A stretch of DNA of 64,000 nucleotides from JAWPMT01 sp965215825. Its GTDB lineage: Bacteria > Bacteroidota > Bacteroidia > Cytophagales > Cyclobacteriaceae. The stretch spans positions 2,542,001 to 2,606,000 of the forward strand of contig CBDCEM010000003.1 in NCBI GenBank assembly GCA_965215825.1, in the 5' to 3' direction. Shown one piece after another: positions 15,601 through 23,879 of this stretch. The notes beneath the pieces were generated by a model. That model was not told where the DNA came from. It was given only the letters and a program-made list of their open reading frames with translations, and did no database searches. Each line of letters begins with the position of its first letter. Positions within the stretch are counted from its first letter, which is position 1. Position numbers and translations under genes: made by a program.

Positions 15601-17408
15601 CTTATTATGGAGACATTCACGGACAATTCATGGCCACATTGAAGGAGGTTGCCAGTCAAAGGAACTTAGACATTGATCGTCCCTGGGATGAGCTGGAGAC
15701 CGAATTGAAGGAACTCATACTTTATGGAACAGGTGATGCCATCTGGAACGTGGTTTGGGAATTTAAGACAAAGACTAAATCCGGAAAGCAGGTTTTAAGC
15801 GCAAAATGGTCAGGCCTTTGTAACTACATTGAAGAGGAGTATCATCGAAAACTTCACAACAAAAACATTGAACACCTGGAGGCTTTGATGCATGATGTGC
15901 GTTGTACATTGTGTAATGGAAGCCGCCTGAAGCCGGACCTGCTGTCGGTACAATTCCTTGACAGAAATATCCATGATTTATCAAATATGGATATTGAAAA
16001 TTGTTATGCCTTGCTGGAAAGTAACCCTCCTTTTCAGGACGAAGTAGAACAAAAAATCAGTCAGGTCATTTTACCCGGAGTGCAGTCCACGCTAAAAACC
16101 CTGATTGATCTGGGTTTAGGGCATTTAAACCTCAACCGGCCCATCAACTCTCTCTCTGGTGGAGAGCGGCAACGAGTTACGCTTGCGAGTCAGCTTTCTA
16201 CACATTTGTTCGGTGTAACCTACGTATTAGATGAGCCTACGATTGGATTGGACACCAGGCAAATCACTGCTCTTTCAGATGTTTTGAAGCGAATCATTGC
16301 TAATGGAAATACGGTAGTCGTTGTTGAGCATGACCCGGCCTTTATTCAGTCTGCTGACTATCTCATAGAATTAGGACCTGGAGCTGGAGAGAACGGAGGA
16401 GAAGTCATTTTTCAGGGAAGAGTTGAAGACATCTACCAGGCCAGGCAAACGGCCACTTATCATTTACTTAAGCATCCAAAGGTTACCTCCATTCAAAGGT
16501 ATGCAGCTACCTCTAAGCCTTTTGGGGTTCATGGTGCCACTGGCAATAACCTGAAGGGAATTGATGTGGTCTTTCATTCCGGACAGGTAACTGCCATTAC
16601 AGGGGTTTCCGGGAGCGGAAAGTCGAGCTTATTGGACGTCCTGCACACCTCCTGGCAAAAACAACATCCGGTGAATTGTATCGCAACCACGGGATTAGAC
16701 CAGTTTGAAGAAGTCGTGTTCATCGATCAGGAGTTACAGTTACAGAATCGATTGAGCACACCCGCTACCTATACCGGTATCATGGAGCACCTCCAGCGAT
16801 TGTTTTCAAATACTAACTCGGCCAAACAACAGAAATTCAAAAAAACTGATTTCTCCTATCAAAGCAAACGGGGGAAATGTCCAGCCTGTGTCGGCCATGG
16901 TCAGGTAAAAACCAGCATGGATTTCATGAGCGATCTTTGGCTCACATGTGATTTATGCAAAGGAGCTCGGTATCAGGAGGATATTTTGAGCGTCAAGTAT
17001 CGAGAGTATTCCATTGGCCAGGTATTGGATTTCACTTTATCAGAGGCCGTCGAATTCTTCGAAGGTGAAGTTATTGTCGATGACTTACTTATCCTTTCCT
17101 CGTTGGGTATCGGACATTTACATCTTGGGCAGCCATTCAATACATTATCGGGTGGAGAAGCACAACGACTAAAACTTGCTAAATCCATTTTGCAAAAAAG
17201 GAAAGGTCCTGTATTGTACCTCTTCGACGAGCCAAGTACAGGATTGCACCACTTAGATTTGATCAGGCTAATCCAGGTGTTTCAATCCATCATTGATCGT
17301 GGCAATACGCTATTGTTCATCGAGCATAATAGCACCCTGATCCAGGCGGCGAATGAAGTCATTTCCCTTGGGCCTGGTAGTGGTCAAAATGGAGGGGAGT
17401 TGTTATGA
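12645..17408 (+). CDS. Tandem UvrA-like protein with four ABC ATPase domains
   Basis: 1587 residues, about twice a short (class II) UvrA. It is two UvrA-like copies fused end to end, each with two ABC domains and zinc CxxC pairs. Walker A motifs lie near residues 36, 512, 843 and 1319; Walker B near 382, 729, 1195 and 1526. Only about 320 residues separate Walker A from the signature in the first domain, so the UvrB-binding domain of standard UvrA is missing. In the first copy, domain 1 has LRSSE instead of LSGGE, and domain 2 has GSSGAGKY in Walker A, LIEPS instead of (V/L)DEPS and IEQ instead of the H-loop His. The second copy is canonical throughout. A role in DNA damage or DNA-bound drug tolerance is plausible, not shown. 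Confidence 0.85.
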   Translation: MPTSLFPEIVVEGAKTNNLRNVSLRIPHHKLIVVTGVSGSGKSSLVFDVIAKEAQRRYFETLPSFAQQFMGKLNRPDADAVEGLSPVIAIGQQTSGRHARSTVGTMSDIYDLLRLLYARTGKTDRNIALSRALFSFNSDVGKCQQCKGIGKEEEIDLNRLISSPEKSIRQGALAPTLPTGYIMYSQVTIDVLNQVCEAEGFNVDIPWNQLTRDQRDIILYGSQKIRVPFGKHSLESRLKWTGIKAKPREEGHYKGMVPIMSDILRRDRNANILKYVHAVTCTQCEGTRLNSDALSVLIHGKSIAEIASLELTALKSWIQCNDWESVAHEVVRKIKDQIDVLEDLGLGHLTIDRSAKTLRSSEVQRISVANQILGSLSNVLYVFDEPSIGLHRDENKQMIRHFRQLVNKGNTVIIVEHDIHTIQCADHIIEIGPGAGINGGTVLFNGPFSEFIQRKDLAKNSPTFRALTNPIDTGSSPTETPEKSIQLFGCTTRNLKGIDVTFQLGKLNIVSGSSGAGKYSLVKDTLVGLVQRQLGIDTDISDIKIERHHNLAPIRHIVFVSHSPIGKTPRSNPATYLGLSDHVRDLFANLPEAREKGFSRSRFSFNTKGGRCETCLGAGKTQLGMHFLGNVDLVCSTCNGDRFNDDTLSVKFQNLSIADCYRLTVNDALTVFDGHKKILAGLKILQEIGLGYLTLGQSSTTLSGGEAQRIKIANQLQKKDTGDTLYVLIEPSIGLHHDDIGSLLMLFERIKQKGNTIVCIEQNERIIGASDWHVELGPGSGIDGGEVVYQGMPKVVHPNDDQLPKTHFDTNQHQEITLEGVTTHGLKGIDVRIPKNQLTVVTGVSGSGKSSLVYDTLFAESNARFTESLSAYNRSFLQQNSQAEIDSFKGLGPAIGINRKRGTPSKRSTVGTLSGLYDAFRLLYSRFAQQQGAPFTAQHFSFNHHLGACPQCEGMGTLRKCNPGELVISVGKSIWEGALSENKALAYYGDIHGQFMATLKEVASQRNLDIDRPWDELETELKELILYGTGDAIWNVVWEFKTKTKSGKQVLSAKWSGLCNYIEEEYHRKLHNKNIEHLEALMHDVRCTLCNGSRLKPDLLSVQFLDRNIHDLSNMDIENCYALLESNPPFQDEVEQKISQVILPGVQSTLKTLIDLGLGHLNLNRPINSLSGGERQRVTLASQLSTHLFGVTYVLDEPTIGLDTRQITALSDVLKRIIANGNTVVVVEHDPAFIQSADYLIELGPGAGENGGEVIFQGRVEDIYQARQTATYHLLKHPKVTSIQRYAATSKPFGVHGATGNNLKGIDVVFHSGQVTAITGVSGSGKSSLLDVLHTSWQKQHPVNCIATTGLDQFEEVVFIDQELQLQNRLSTPATYTGIMEHLQRLFSNTNSAKQQKFKKTDFSYQSKRGKCPACVGHGQVKTSMDFMSDLWLTCDLCKGARYQEDILSVKYREYSIGQVLDFTLSEAVEFFEGEVIVDDLLILSSLGIGHLHLGQPFNTLSGGEAQRLKLAKSILQKRKGPVLYLFDEPSTGLHHLDLIRLIQVFQSIIDRGNTLLFIEHNSTLIQAANEVISLGPGSGQNGGELL

Positions 17409-17506
17409 AGCCATTGAGGGTTCGTATAAAAAGTGGCGCACAGATAGTCCTGCACGCCAACTAACCAGTACCTGGCAATGAATTTCGTCGGCTACAATTA
17501 GCCTTA

Positions 17507-18223
17507 CTACTTGTTCACTAGTTTCCAGGTACCCCCACTCCCTTTGGTTTTCATCCTAATGGCATAAGGCGCCTCAGTAGAGACCCATATGGTTTTGTGC
17601 TTGATCCCTTTTGAAACCACTTTCCACGTCTCGTATTCCCGATCGCCGATTTGAACCTTTTCCTTTCCTATTACTTCAATATTCGACCAGTACATCTCCG
17701 AGCCGTTGTTTAAATCGAACACCGGGAGAGAAACTTTATAACCTTTTTCCAGAGGCAGTGAAGCAATGAAATAGTTTATCACCGCGGGCTCAAACGCATT
17801 GTGCTCATAATTCTTGTCGTAAACGACTCTGGTATAAGAGGAATTTTCAGTTGGATTCAGTGCCCCGCTAAATCTCTTATCCTGGAATTTGACGTCCAAA
17901 GTGTAATCAGTCATTTCCATTTTTCGACCAGCGTAACCCAATGTTGCTTTATCAATATAGATGAGATCGGGTACACCTGACTCATCCTGATTGAAATAAA
18001 TTGCTAACTCAAAAACAGCTTTTCCCTCCCTGGTGGTCTCCTTCATCACATAGGTCATCTCACCTCCCGGTTTCTTGTACTTCACCTTGTGAGGTTTCAA
18101 AAACTTCACATTTATGGCCTCGTGACCAGGAATTATGGGTTCGTACGCTGGTTGCGTAGGTGGCTGAGCTTTTGTACAACCGTTAATTAACAGCACAAAA
18201 AGTAAATAAAACAACTTCTTCAT
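17507..18223 (-). CDS. DUF3108-like lipoprotein
   Basis: 238 residues from the ATG at 18223, which gives a lipoprotein signal with lipobox LINGC (cysteine at about residue 16). The mature part is beta-rich; DKATLGYAGRKMEMTDYTLDVKFQDKRFSG, FEPAVINYFIASLPLEKGYKVSLPVFD and GDREYETWKVVSKGIKHKTIWVSTEAPYAIRMK follow the pattern of DUF3108-type proteins, which form a beta-sandwich in the periplasm. Function unknown. It starts 10 bp after the DinB-like gene and is cotranscribed with it. Confidence 0.65.
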   Translation of the reverse strand: MKKLFYLLFVLLINGCTKAQPPTQPAYEPIIPGHEAINVKFLKPHKVKYKKPGGEMTYVMKETTREGKAVFELAIYFNQDESGVPDLIYIDKATLGYAGRKMEMTDYTLDVKFQDKRFSGALNPTENSSYTRVVYDKNYEHNAFEPAVINYFIASLPLEKGYKVSLPVFDLNNGSEMYWSNIEVIGKEKVQIGDREYETWKVVSKGIKHKTIWVSTEAPYAIRMKTKGSGGTWKLVNK

Positions 18224-18233
18224 CGCATGGTGA

Positions 18234-18785
18234 TTAAAACTTCCAACTTCCAGCAGGTGCAGGTGCAATTCCCTTGGCTCGTAAATACATCATGGTTTTG
18301 CCATGTTCTCTTTGTAAATGACTCATGACAATGAGTATCGCTTTCAAGCGCGTGATTTGTTTTGGATTATCCGGCCTGCCCCAATTGACCACTGCCTCCA
18401 GATCTTCCTGATCAAGTGTTGCTAACCCGCTTCTGAAATAGGTAAATGAATGCTTCAATATCTCTATCACCGGCTCCTTTTCCTGTGGGGGATTACTCCG
18501 ATCCGGAATTTGAAAAGTGGGTCTGCCGGCATTAACAATCGCAGCAAAGCCAATGGTTGAGGCCGTCGTATGGTTCAATTGATTGGCAAAATTCCTCAAT
18601 GGATCCCCAGGTGAAAAAGCGTAATTCTCGGCGGGCATTAATTCTGCCGACTTGACAACCATTCGACTCATGATATCCCAGGAGTCCAGCAAGTCCTGAG
18701 GCGTAATGGCCTGGGAAACCGCAGAGTAATGAAGGCCTCCGATCATAATTATCGAGAAGCAGCATTTGATAAAACTTGATTTCAT
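18234..18785 (-). CDS. Secreted DinB-like four-helix protein
   Basis: 183 residues with an N-terminal signal peptide (about residues 1-25, FSIIMIGGLHYSAVSQ). The mature part has the DinB/DUF664 layout: a first helix DLLDSWDIMSRMVV, a metal-ligand candidate His72 in NQLNHTTAS, and two more in VMSHLQREHGKTMMYLRAKGI near residue 155. DinB-fold proteins bind a divalent metal through three His and often act as thiol transferases. Export is unusual for cytosolic members but seen in Bacteroidota. It leads a two-gene unit with the DUF3108-like lipoprotein. Confidence 0.7.
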   Translation of the reverse strand: MKSSFIKCCFSIIMIGGLHYSAVSQAITPQDLLDSWDIMSRMVVKSAELMPAENYAFSPGDPLRNFANQLNHTTASTIGFAAIVNAGRPTFQIPDRSNPPQEKEPVIEILKHSFTYFRSGLATLDQEDLEAVVNWGRPDNPKQITRLKAILIVMSHLQREHGKTMMYLRAKGIAPAPAGSWKF

Positions 18786-18923
18786 ATCTTTTGATTTTTA
18801 CTTAAATCTTACTGACAGAAGCATTGCTTGTTGAGCCAAAATCATGAACAGGCCTTTTTTGCCTAAGTAATGGACGAATAGAGACACAAGGCGTCAATAA
18901 ATACAATTGGGAAGAGCTACTCT

Positions 18924-19190
18924 AGGGCTTGCTGAAAAAGTCTCAGCTAAATGATATACAAGGCGGCTGAGGGAAGGTGTATGTTTATACTTCGATGTGA
19001 AGTCAACACCGTAGATGGTTTGGGTGAGGCTAGCAACTAAATCTCGAATTCGAGATTTAAAAAAGTACATAGAATTTGTCTTATTTCACCGCAAAGTCTT
19101 GCATCGTTGAAAACCTAATGAGTCAAAAAACTTAGGATTTAGAATCAAATAATAGATTTCAATCAACCGAGGCGTTTTTAAGCACGCCCT
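18924..19190. mobile_element. MITE-like element with 17-18 bp terminal inverted repeats
   Basis: The left end agggcttgctgaaaaag (18924-18940) and the reverse complement of the right end (19173-19190, agggcgtgcttaaaaacg) agree at 14 of 17 positions. The 267-bp interior has no gene and includes a perfect 22-bp palindrome. The terminal sequence resembles ends of IS elements with AGGGC...GCTGAAAAA-type repeats. I could not find a clear target-site duplication. It fills most of the 513-bp gap before the LytS-type kinase gene. Confidence 0.5.
19038..19059. promoter_or_regulatory. Perfect 22-bp palindrome inside the MITE-like element
   Basis: The sequence reads taaatctcgaa and its exact reverse complement, with a central gaattc, followed by a short A-run. 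It lies about 240 bp upstream of the kinase start. It may be an operator, a cruciform or simply a feature of the element. Confidence 0.4.
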
Positions 19191-19298
19191 ACTGAAGAGC
19201 GGTACGGTTCTGATAGAAATTAAGCCAATTCCAACCGGGAAAAGGCCATGTCATTCGTATTTCCGTTTAAATGAACCACATAGAGGTTATGTTTGAAC

Positions 19299-20420
19299 AT
19301 GATTGGCCCACTGAAGACATATCAAAGCATCTCCAAAAAGCAGTGGGTCATTCTTGTTTCTTTCTGGCTGATCATCACACTGATCATAACCAATCAATTG
19401 TACTTTACCAGCATAAAAAATGGGTTGGATCCAAGCTGGCTAACTTTGTTTGCAGATCAACTCCCTATTTGGTTGACCTGGGCGGCCATGAGCCCTTTTC
19501 TACTGTACCTCATCAATGCGTACCCTTTCGATATCAAAAGATGGGTTCCCTCACTTGCAATACATCTGCTATTTAGTTTACTTTTCTTGTTGATTGTCAG
19601 CAATTTAACGCTGATCTATTTATTGACGTTGCATCAGTATCTTGATTTAAAAACCGCTACTTTCGGTCAATATTTACCCTACTTCTTTTCACGCTTCATT
19701 AATGATTCGCTCATTTACTCTTTGGTATTGATGGTGATGATCGTTAGTCGCTCCTATTCCATAAGGAAAAACAACGAGCTTAACATGGCGTTGATGAAGC
19801 TTAAAAACCACCAGCTCCAAAATCAATTAACGCAAGCGCAATTACAGGCATTAAAACTTCAACTAAGCCCCCATTTCTTATTTAATACATTAAACACCAT
19901 TACCTCACTTACGCTGATAGGCGAAAGGCAGGTATCCATTGATGTCACCACGAAATTGGGTGACTTTCTAAGAAGAACATTGGATTTCGAAGCACATCAG
20001 TTGGTTACCCTTTCAAAAGAGCTTGAATTTTTCGATTTATATCTCGAGATCGAGTCCGTCAGGTTCAAAGATCGATTGAGATTGGTAAGACAGATCGATC
20101 AGGATTGCCTTTCAATCAAGGTGCCCAACCTGATCTTGCAACCACTTATTGAGAATGCCGTCAAATATGGTATCTCAAAAAGCCGCGACGCAAGTTTGAT
20201 CGAACTAAAAATCAAAAGGAATAAAGACTTTGTTGAGGTAGAATTATTCAATGAAGGTCCCTATCTCAATACCGATCATTCTCGTAAAGGCATAGGGCTG
20301 AGCAACATCAAAAATCGACTAAAGAAACTGTATCATGAAAATTATAGCATCGCACTGAAAAATGATGAGTTAAGGGAAGGTGTAAAGTCAATACTTAAGG
20401 TACCTATTAATGAAAATTAA
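19299..20420 (+). CDS. LytS-type sensor histidine kinase
   Basis: 373 residues from the ATG at 19299; a TTG two codons earlier is also possible. Four membrane segments occupy about residues 10-150 (FWLIITLIITNQLYF, PIWLTWAAMSPFLLYLI, HLLFSLLFLLIVSNLTLIY, LIYSLVLMVMIVS). A coiled-coil linker leads to the His_kinase domain with the phosphoacceptor motif LSPHFLFNTLN (His192) and the HATPase domain with LILQPLIENAVKYGI and GIGLSNIKNRL. It overlaps the LytTR regulator gene by one base (TAATG), so the two form a two-component system. The signal is unknown. Confidence 0.9.
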   Translation: MIGPLKTYQSISKKQWVILVSFWLIITLIITNQLYFTSIKNGLDPSWLTLFADQLPIWLTWAAMSPFLLYLINAYPFDIKRWVPSLAIHLLFSLLFLLIVSNLTLIYLLTLHQYLDLKTATFGQYLPYFFSRFINDSLIYSLVLMVMIVSRSYSIRKNNELNMALMKLKNHQLQNQLTQAQLQALKLQLSPHFLFNTLNTITSLTLIGERQVSIDVTTKLGDFLRRTLDFEAHQLVTLSKELEFFDLYLEIESVRFKDRLRLVRQIDQDCLSIKVPNLILQPLIENAVKYGISKSRDASLIELKIKRNKDFVEVELFNEGPYLNTDHSRKGIGLSNIKNRLKKLYHENYSIALKNDELREGVKSILKVPINEN

Positions 20421-21181
20421 TGCAGCAGGGTAAAATTTCAGTAGTCATTGCCGATGACGAATCACTGTCCAGAGAGGCTCTTGAGCACTACCTCAGTGAG
20501 CGCGAGGCATTTGAATTACTCGCTTCCTGTAAAGACGGGGCCGAGGCCCTGACTACCATTCAAACATTGAAGCCTGATTTTGTACTTCTGGATATTGAGA
20601 TGCCGGAGATGAATGGTTTGGAAATCGCGCATCAAATTGAAAATACCCACATTGTTTTCATTACCGCTTTTGAACAATATGCAGTGAAAGCATTTGAAGA
20701 AAACGCCATCGATTATGTGCTAAAACCCATCAACCAAAAGCGATTTGATAAGATGCTTGACCGGATAATCGAAGCAAAGCATCGTGAGGGATTCACAACT
20801 GAACAGCAAAACAAGATTCAGGAATTGCTTAGCAAAGAAGAAAAGTACCTGAAAAAAATCACCACAAAACAAAAAGGGGTCATCACCTTTACAGAGGTCA
20901 ATTCCATCGTGTCCATCGAAAGCGAGGGTTCTTTCACCAAACTCCACCTATCAAAGCGTTTCGAACTCTGCAACTTATCCATCTCCCAATTAGAGCAATT
21001 ACTTGACCCCAAGCAATTCGTTCGTGTTCAAAAGTCATTCATCATCAACATCGATGAAATTCAGTCCATGGAGTCCTACTTTCACGGAGAGTACATGATC
21101 ACAATGAGCAATGGTACCACGGTAAAATTGAGCAGAGGCTACAAGCAGCATTTGGACCGTATTATCAATCAGTATTTGTAA
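20420..21181 (+). CDS. LytTR-family response regulator
   Basis: 253 residues. An N-terminal receiver domain has the acidic pair DD near residue 12, the phosphoacceptor Asp58 in FVLLDIEMPEMNG and the conserved Lys in VLKPINQ. The C-terminal LytTR DNA-binding domain (about 145-250) shows IVSIESEGSFTKLHLS, PKQFVRVQKSFIINIDEI and the final TVKLSRGYKQHLDRII. It is paired with the LytS-type kinase through a one-base overlap. LytTR proteins usually bind direct repeats upstream of targets; the convergent ABC permease gene is a neighbour but no site was identified there. Confidence 0.9.
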   Translation: MQQGKISVVIADDESLSREALEHYLSEREAFELLASCKDGAEALTTIQTLKPDFVLLDIEMPEMNGLEIAHQIENTHIVFITAFEQYAVKAFEENAIDYVLKPINQKRFDKMLDRIIEAKHREGFTTEQQNKIQELLSKEEKYLKKITTKQKGVITFTEVNSIVSIESEGSFTKLHLSKRFELCNLSISQLEQLLDPKQFVRVQKSFIINIDEIQSMESYFHGEYMITMSNGTTVKLSRGYKQHLDRIINQYL

Positions 21182-21216
21182 GCATGTTTACCCTGTACAA
21201 AGATCGTCGATGAGAA

Positions 21217-21268
21217 TGCAGGGACATTTTTCGGCTTGCTTTGAAAGTTATGCCGAAAATCCCCGCAA
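21217..21268. terminator. Hairpin between convergent genes
   Basis: tgcagggacatttttcggc pairs with gccgaaaatccccgca across a 16-nt loop. Sequence around it (aaagatcgtcg...ttgcttt) is related to the hairpins at 29279-29332 and 29758-29811, so it belongs to a dispersed repeat family and probably also ends transcription of the LytTR gene and the permease gene. Confidence 0.5.
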
Positions 21269-21328
21269 TGAAGATCTATTTTGGCTCTCTGTCTGATTTG
21301 ATTCTCCAACCTGATGAAGTAGAACTAT

Positions 21329-23710
21329 TTATTCCGACCTGAGAGATTCAACCGGATTGGCCAAAGCCGCTTTTAAGGCATGAAAACCGGTAGTCAATAA
21401 AGTGATCACCAAGGCTCCTAATCCTGCTAAAGCAAAAATCCACCAATGCAACGATGTTCGTATTTCATAACCTTCTAACCAGCTGTCTAACATCTGATAG
21501 GTAACCGGAATGGCTATGACACAAGCGATGGTCAGTAATATCACAAACTCTGCCGATAGCAGCTTTAGAATACTAGATAAAGTTGCTCCTAAAACTTTGC
21601 GAATACCAATTTCTTTCACGCGTTGTTCCGCCAGATAAGATGCCAGGCCAAATAGCCCCAAACCACTAATCACTATGGCCACTATACTAAACAAACCAGC
21701 TTGATCACTAATCCGCTGTTCCGCCATGAACTTGCGGTTGTAATCCTCGTCAGCAAAACTGTAATCGAAGGGATCTTCCGGAAGCACTTCATGAAAAGCA
21801 CGTTGCAAACCAGCTATGCTCTCACTGATTTTCTTATTGGGGATGAGTCGAATGTACAGGTATCCCGCCCAGGATTCATCCAGAAACATCACAGATGGGT
21901 CTGTCTTTTCGAATGGCGAGTTTTTGATCATGTCTTCCACTACACCAACCACAGTGAAGTATTCGGCTTTTTCCTTCCATCCTGGGTCATACTTAACTAT
22001 TAAACCGATTGGGTCTTCCAGTTGCATCAATTCCATGGCCGATCGATTGAGCAAAATGGCCTTGTGATCATTCCCGAAATCTGCCGAGAAATCACGCCCC
22101 AAAACAAACTCCAGTCCCACCGCATCCGCATAACCTTTGGATATCTTAATGGTATTAAAGGTCTCATCAAAACCTTTAGCCATGCCTTGCCAACTGAAAC
22201 CACCATTCCAACCAAGGTTATTAATGATCGGATAATTGGAGGAACCAATGGCCTGGGCCATTCCTGTTTGCAGCAATTCCGACTTCAGCACAGCTAACTT
22301 CTTGTTGAAGTTCGAAGAACCTCGCTCAAGTGCGATGAGTCCGTCTGGCTCATAGCCCAAGGGTCTGCTTTTAGCCGTTTGGATTTGGTTATTTACGGTA
22401 ATGGTCCCAATCATTAATGCTATGGAGATTGTGAATTGTACGACAACCAAAACTTTCCGGGGCAAAGCCGCGCGTTTTCCTACTGAAAACTTACCCTTCA
22501 AGGCTTTTACCGGACTAAAAGAGGATAAGTAAAAAGCAGGGTAAGCACCTGCCAGAAAGCTGGTGAGTACAACAAAACCAGCGGAGATCAACCAAAACCC
22601 CGTATGGCCCCATGGAGCTACAATGCTTTTGCCGGATAGTTCATTGAACCAGGGCAATAAGAGCATTAATAATACGGCTGCCAGCAGGGCGCTCAAAAAA
22701 GCGTAAAACAGTGATTCAAGATAGAATTGGACCATTAGTTCCTTGCGAATAGAGCCCATTACTTTTCGGATGCCTGATTCTTTGGCCCGTTTTTCAGAAC
22801 GCGCGGTGCTTAAATTCATGAAATTGATACAAGCCAATATCAATACGAATACCCCGATGATGGAATACAACCAAACGAATTTCATTCGATCACTCATCAC
22901 TGGCATAAAATCTCGAAACTCCGACCGGAGATGCCAGTCCTTCATGGGATTCAAAAACAGGTTGACCTGACGGTCATCGTTGTTGTAGTGTGGAGCGGCA
23001 AACCCAGTCAATGCATTTCCAATTCGTTCTAAATTCGCACTGGGGTTTACTTTGGCAAAGACTTTCACATTGAAGTTACTCCAGGCATTCATATCGCCTG
23101 CTACCAAGGCCAATTGCATGGCATACGCTGACGCTGAAAACCTCGAATTCCCGGGTATGTCTTTGTAAACGCCCGTCACTTCAAAATCATATTTTCCATT
23201 CAGTTTGACCGATTGCCCCATAGGATTTTCTTCATCAAATAGTCGTTTCGCGAAAGATTCTGACAACATGATGGAGCGAATGTCCTCCAGCCCGGTTACA
23301 ACCCCGGAAATCATCTCAAACCCAAGCACCTCGGGGCCGTTTGGCTGTACAAAAAGTCCTTTTTCCCTGAGTCTTTTGTCCCCAACAGAAAGGACCTGAT
23401 TTTCAGCTCGGCCCTGAATCATGAAAACTTCGTCTATTTCATCTGGGAAATTCTCCGCCAAAGTTGGCCCCACAGCTGTCGTCAAATAGGTATTAGTTCT
23501 TTTGCTATCTCCATTGTCCTGATGATTGAGCACTTGGACTATTTGGTCATATTGATGGTGGTACTGGTTAAAAGTGAATTCATCATGCACCCAAAGTCCG
23601 ACCAGCGCGGCCACAACCATTCCCATGGAAAGCCCCAAAATATTGAGAAGGGAATAGACTTTGCTTCGAAGCATTTGCCGATAGATAATCTTGAAATTGT
23701 GAAATAGCAT
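21329..23710 (-). CDS. MacB/FtsX-type ABC transporter permease
   Basis: 793 residues. Membrane segment near residues 18-42 (SLLNILGLSMGMVVAALVGLWV), then a MacB-type periplasmic core with motifs such as MLSESFAKRLFDEENPMGQSV, an FtsX block about 285-400 with SEKRAKESGIRKVMGSIRKELM, a second periplasmic core, and a final FtsX block with ASYLAEQRVKEIGIRKVLGA and the C-terminal NPVESLRSE. This is the common large Bacteroidota permease of MacB-like exporters, which extrude peptides, lipids or drugs or send mechanical signals. No ATPase subunit is encoded in this window, so the partner is elsewhere. It is convergent with the LytS/LytTR pair. Confidence 0.9.
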   Translation of the reverse strand: MLFHNFKIIYRQMLRSKVYSLLNILGLSMGMVVAALVGLWVHDEFTFNQYHHQYDQIVQVLNHQDNGDSKRTNTYLTTAVGPTLAENFPDEIDEVFMIQGRAENQVLSVGDKRLREKGLFVQPNGPEVLGFEMISGVVTGLEDIRSIMLSESFAKRLFDEENPMGQSVKLNGKYDFEVTGVYKDIPGNSRFSASAYAMQLALVAGDMNAWSNFNVKVFAKVNPSANLERIGNALTGFAAPHYNNDDRQVNLFLNPMKDWHLRSEFRDFMPVMSDRMKFVWLYSIIGVFVLILACINFMNLSTARSEKRAKESGIRKVMGSIRKELMVQFYLESLFYAFLSALLAAVLLMLLLPWFNELSGKSIVAPWGHTGFWLISAGFVVLTSFLAGAYPAFYLSSFSPVKALKGKFSVGKRAALPRKVLVVVQFTISIALMIGTITVNNQIQTAKSRPLGYEPDGLIALERGSSNFNKKLAVLKSELLQTGMAQAIGSSNYPIINNLGWNGGFSWQGMAKGFDETFNTIKISKGYADAVGLEFVLGRDFSADFGNDHKAILLNRSAMELMQLEDPIGLIVKYDPGWKEKAEYFTVVGVVEDMIKNSPFEKTDPSVMFLDESWAGYLYIRLIPNKKISESIAGLQRAFHEVLPEDPFDYSFADEDYNRKFMAEQRISDQAGLFSIVAIVISGLGLFGLASYLAEQRVKEIGIRKVLGATLSSILKLLSAEFVILLTIACVIAIPVTYQMLDSWLEGYEIRTSLHWWIFALAGLGALVITLLTTGFHALKAALANPVESLRSE

Positions 23711-23879
23711 GGGTAGGTATTTAGGTTGAGGATTTAGTTATAATTCCTCTCAAAGACCGTTCGAAAAATGAATGGTTGCATCGCAAATAGAGAGTGAGTC
23801 AAATTGAGGTATCTCAAAAATTCAATGATTCAGCAGTCATTCCACCCATGTCAAGAGTAGAATTGTTACTCAACTATAA

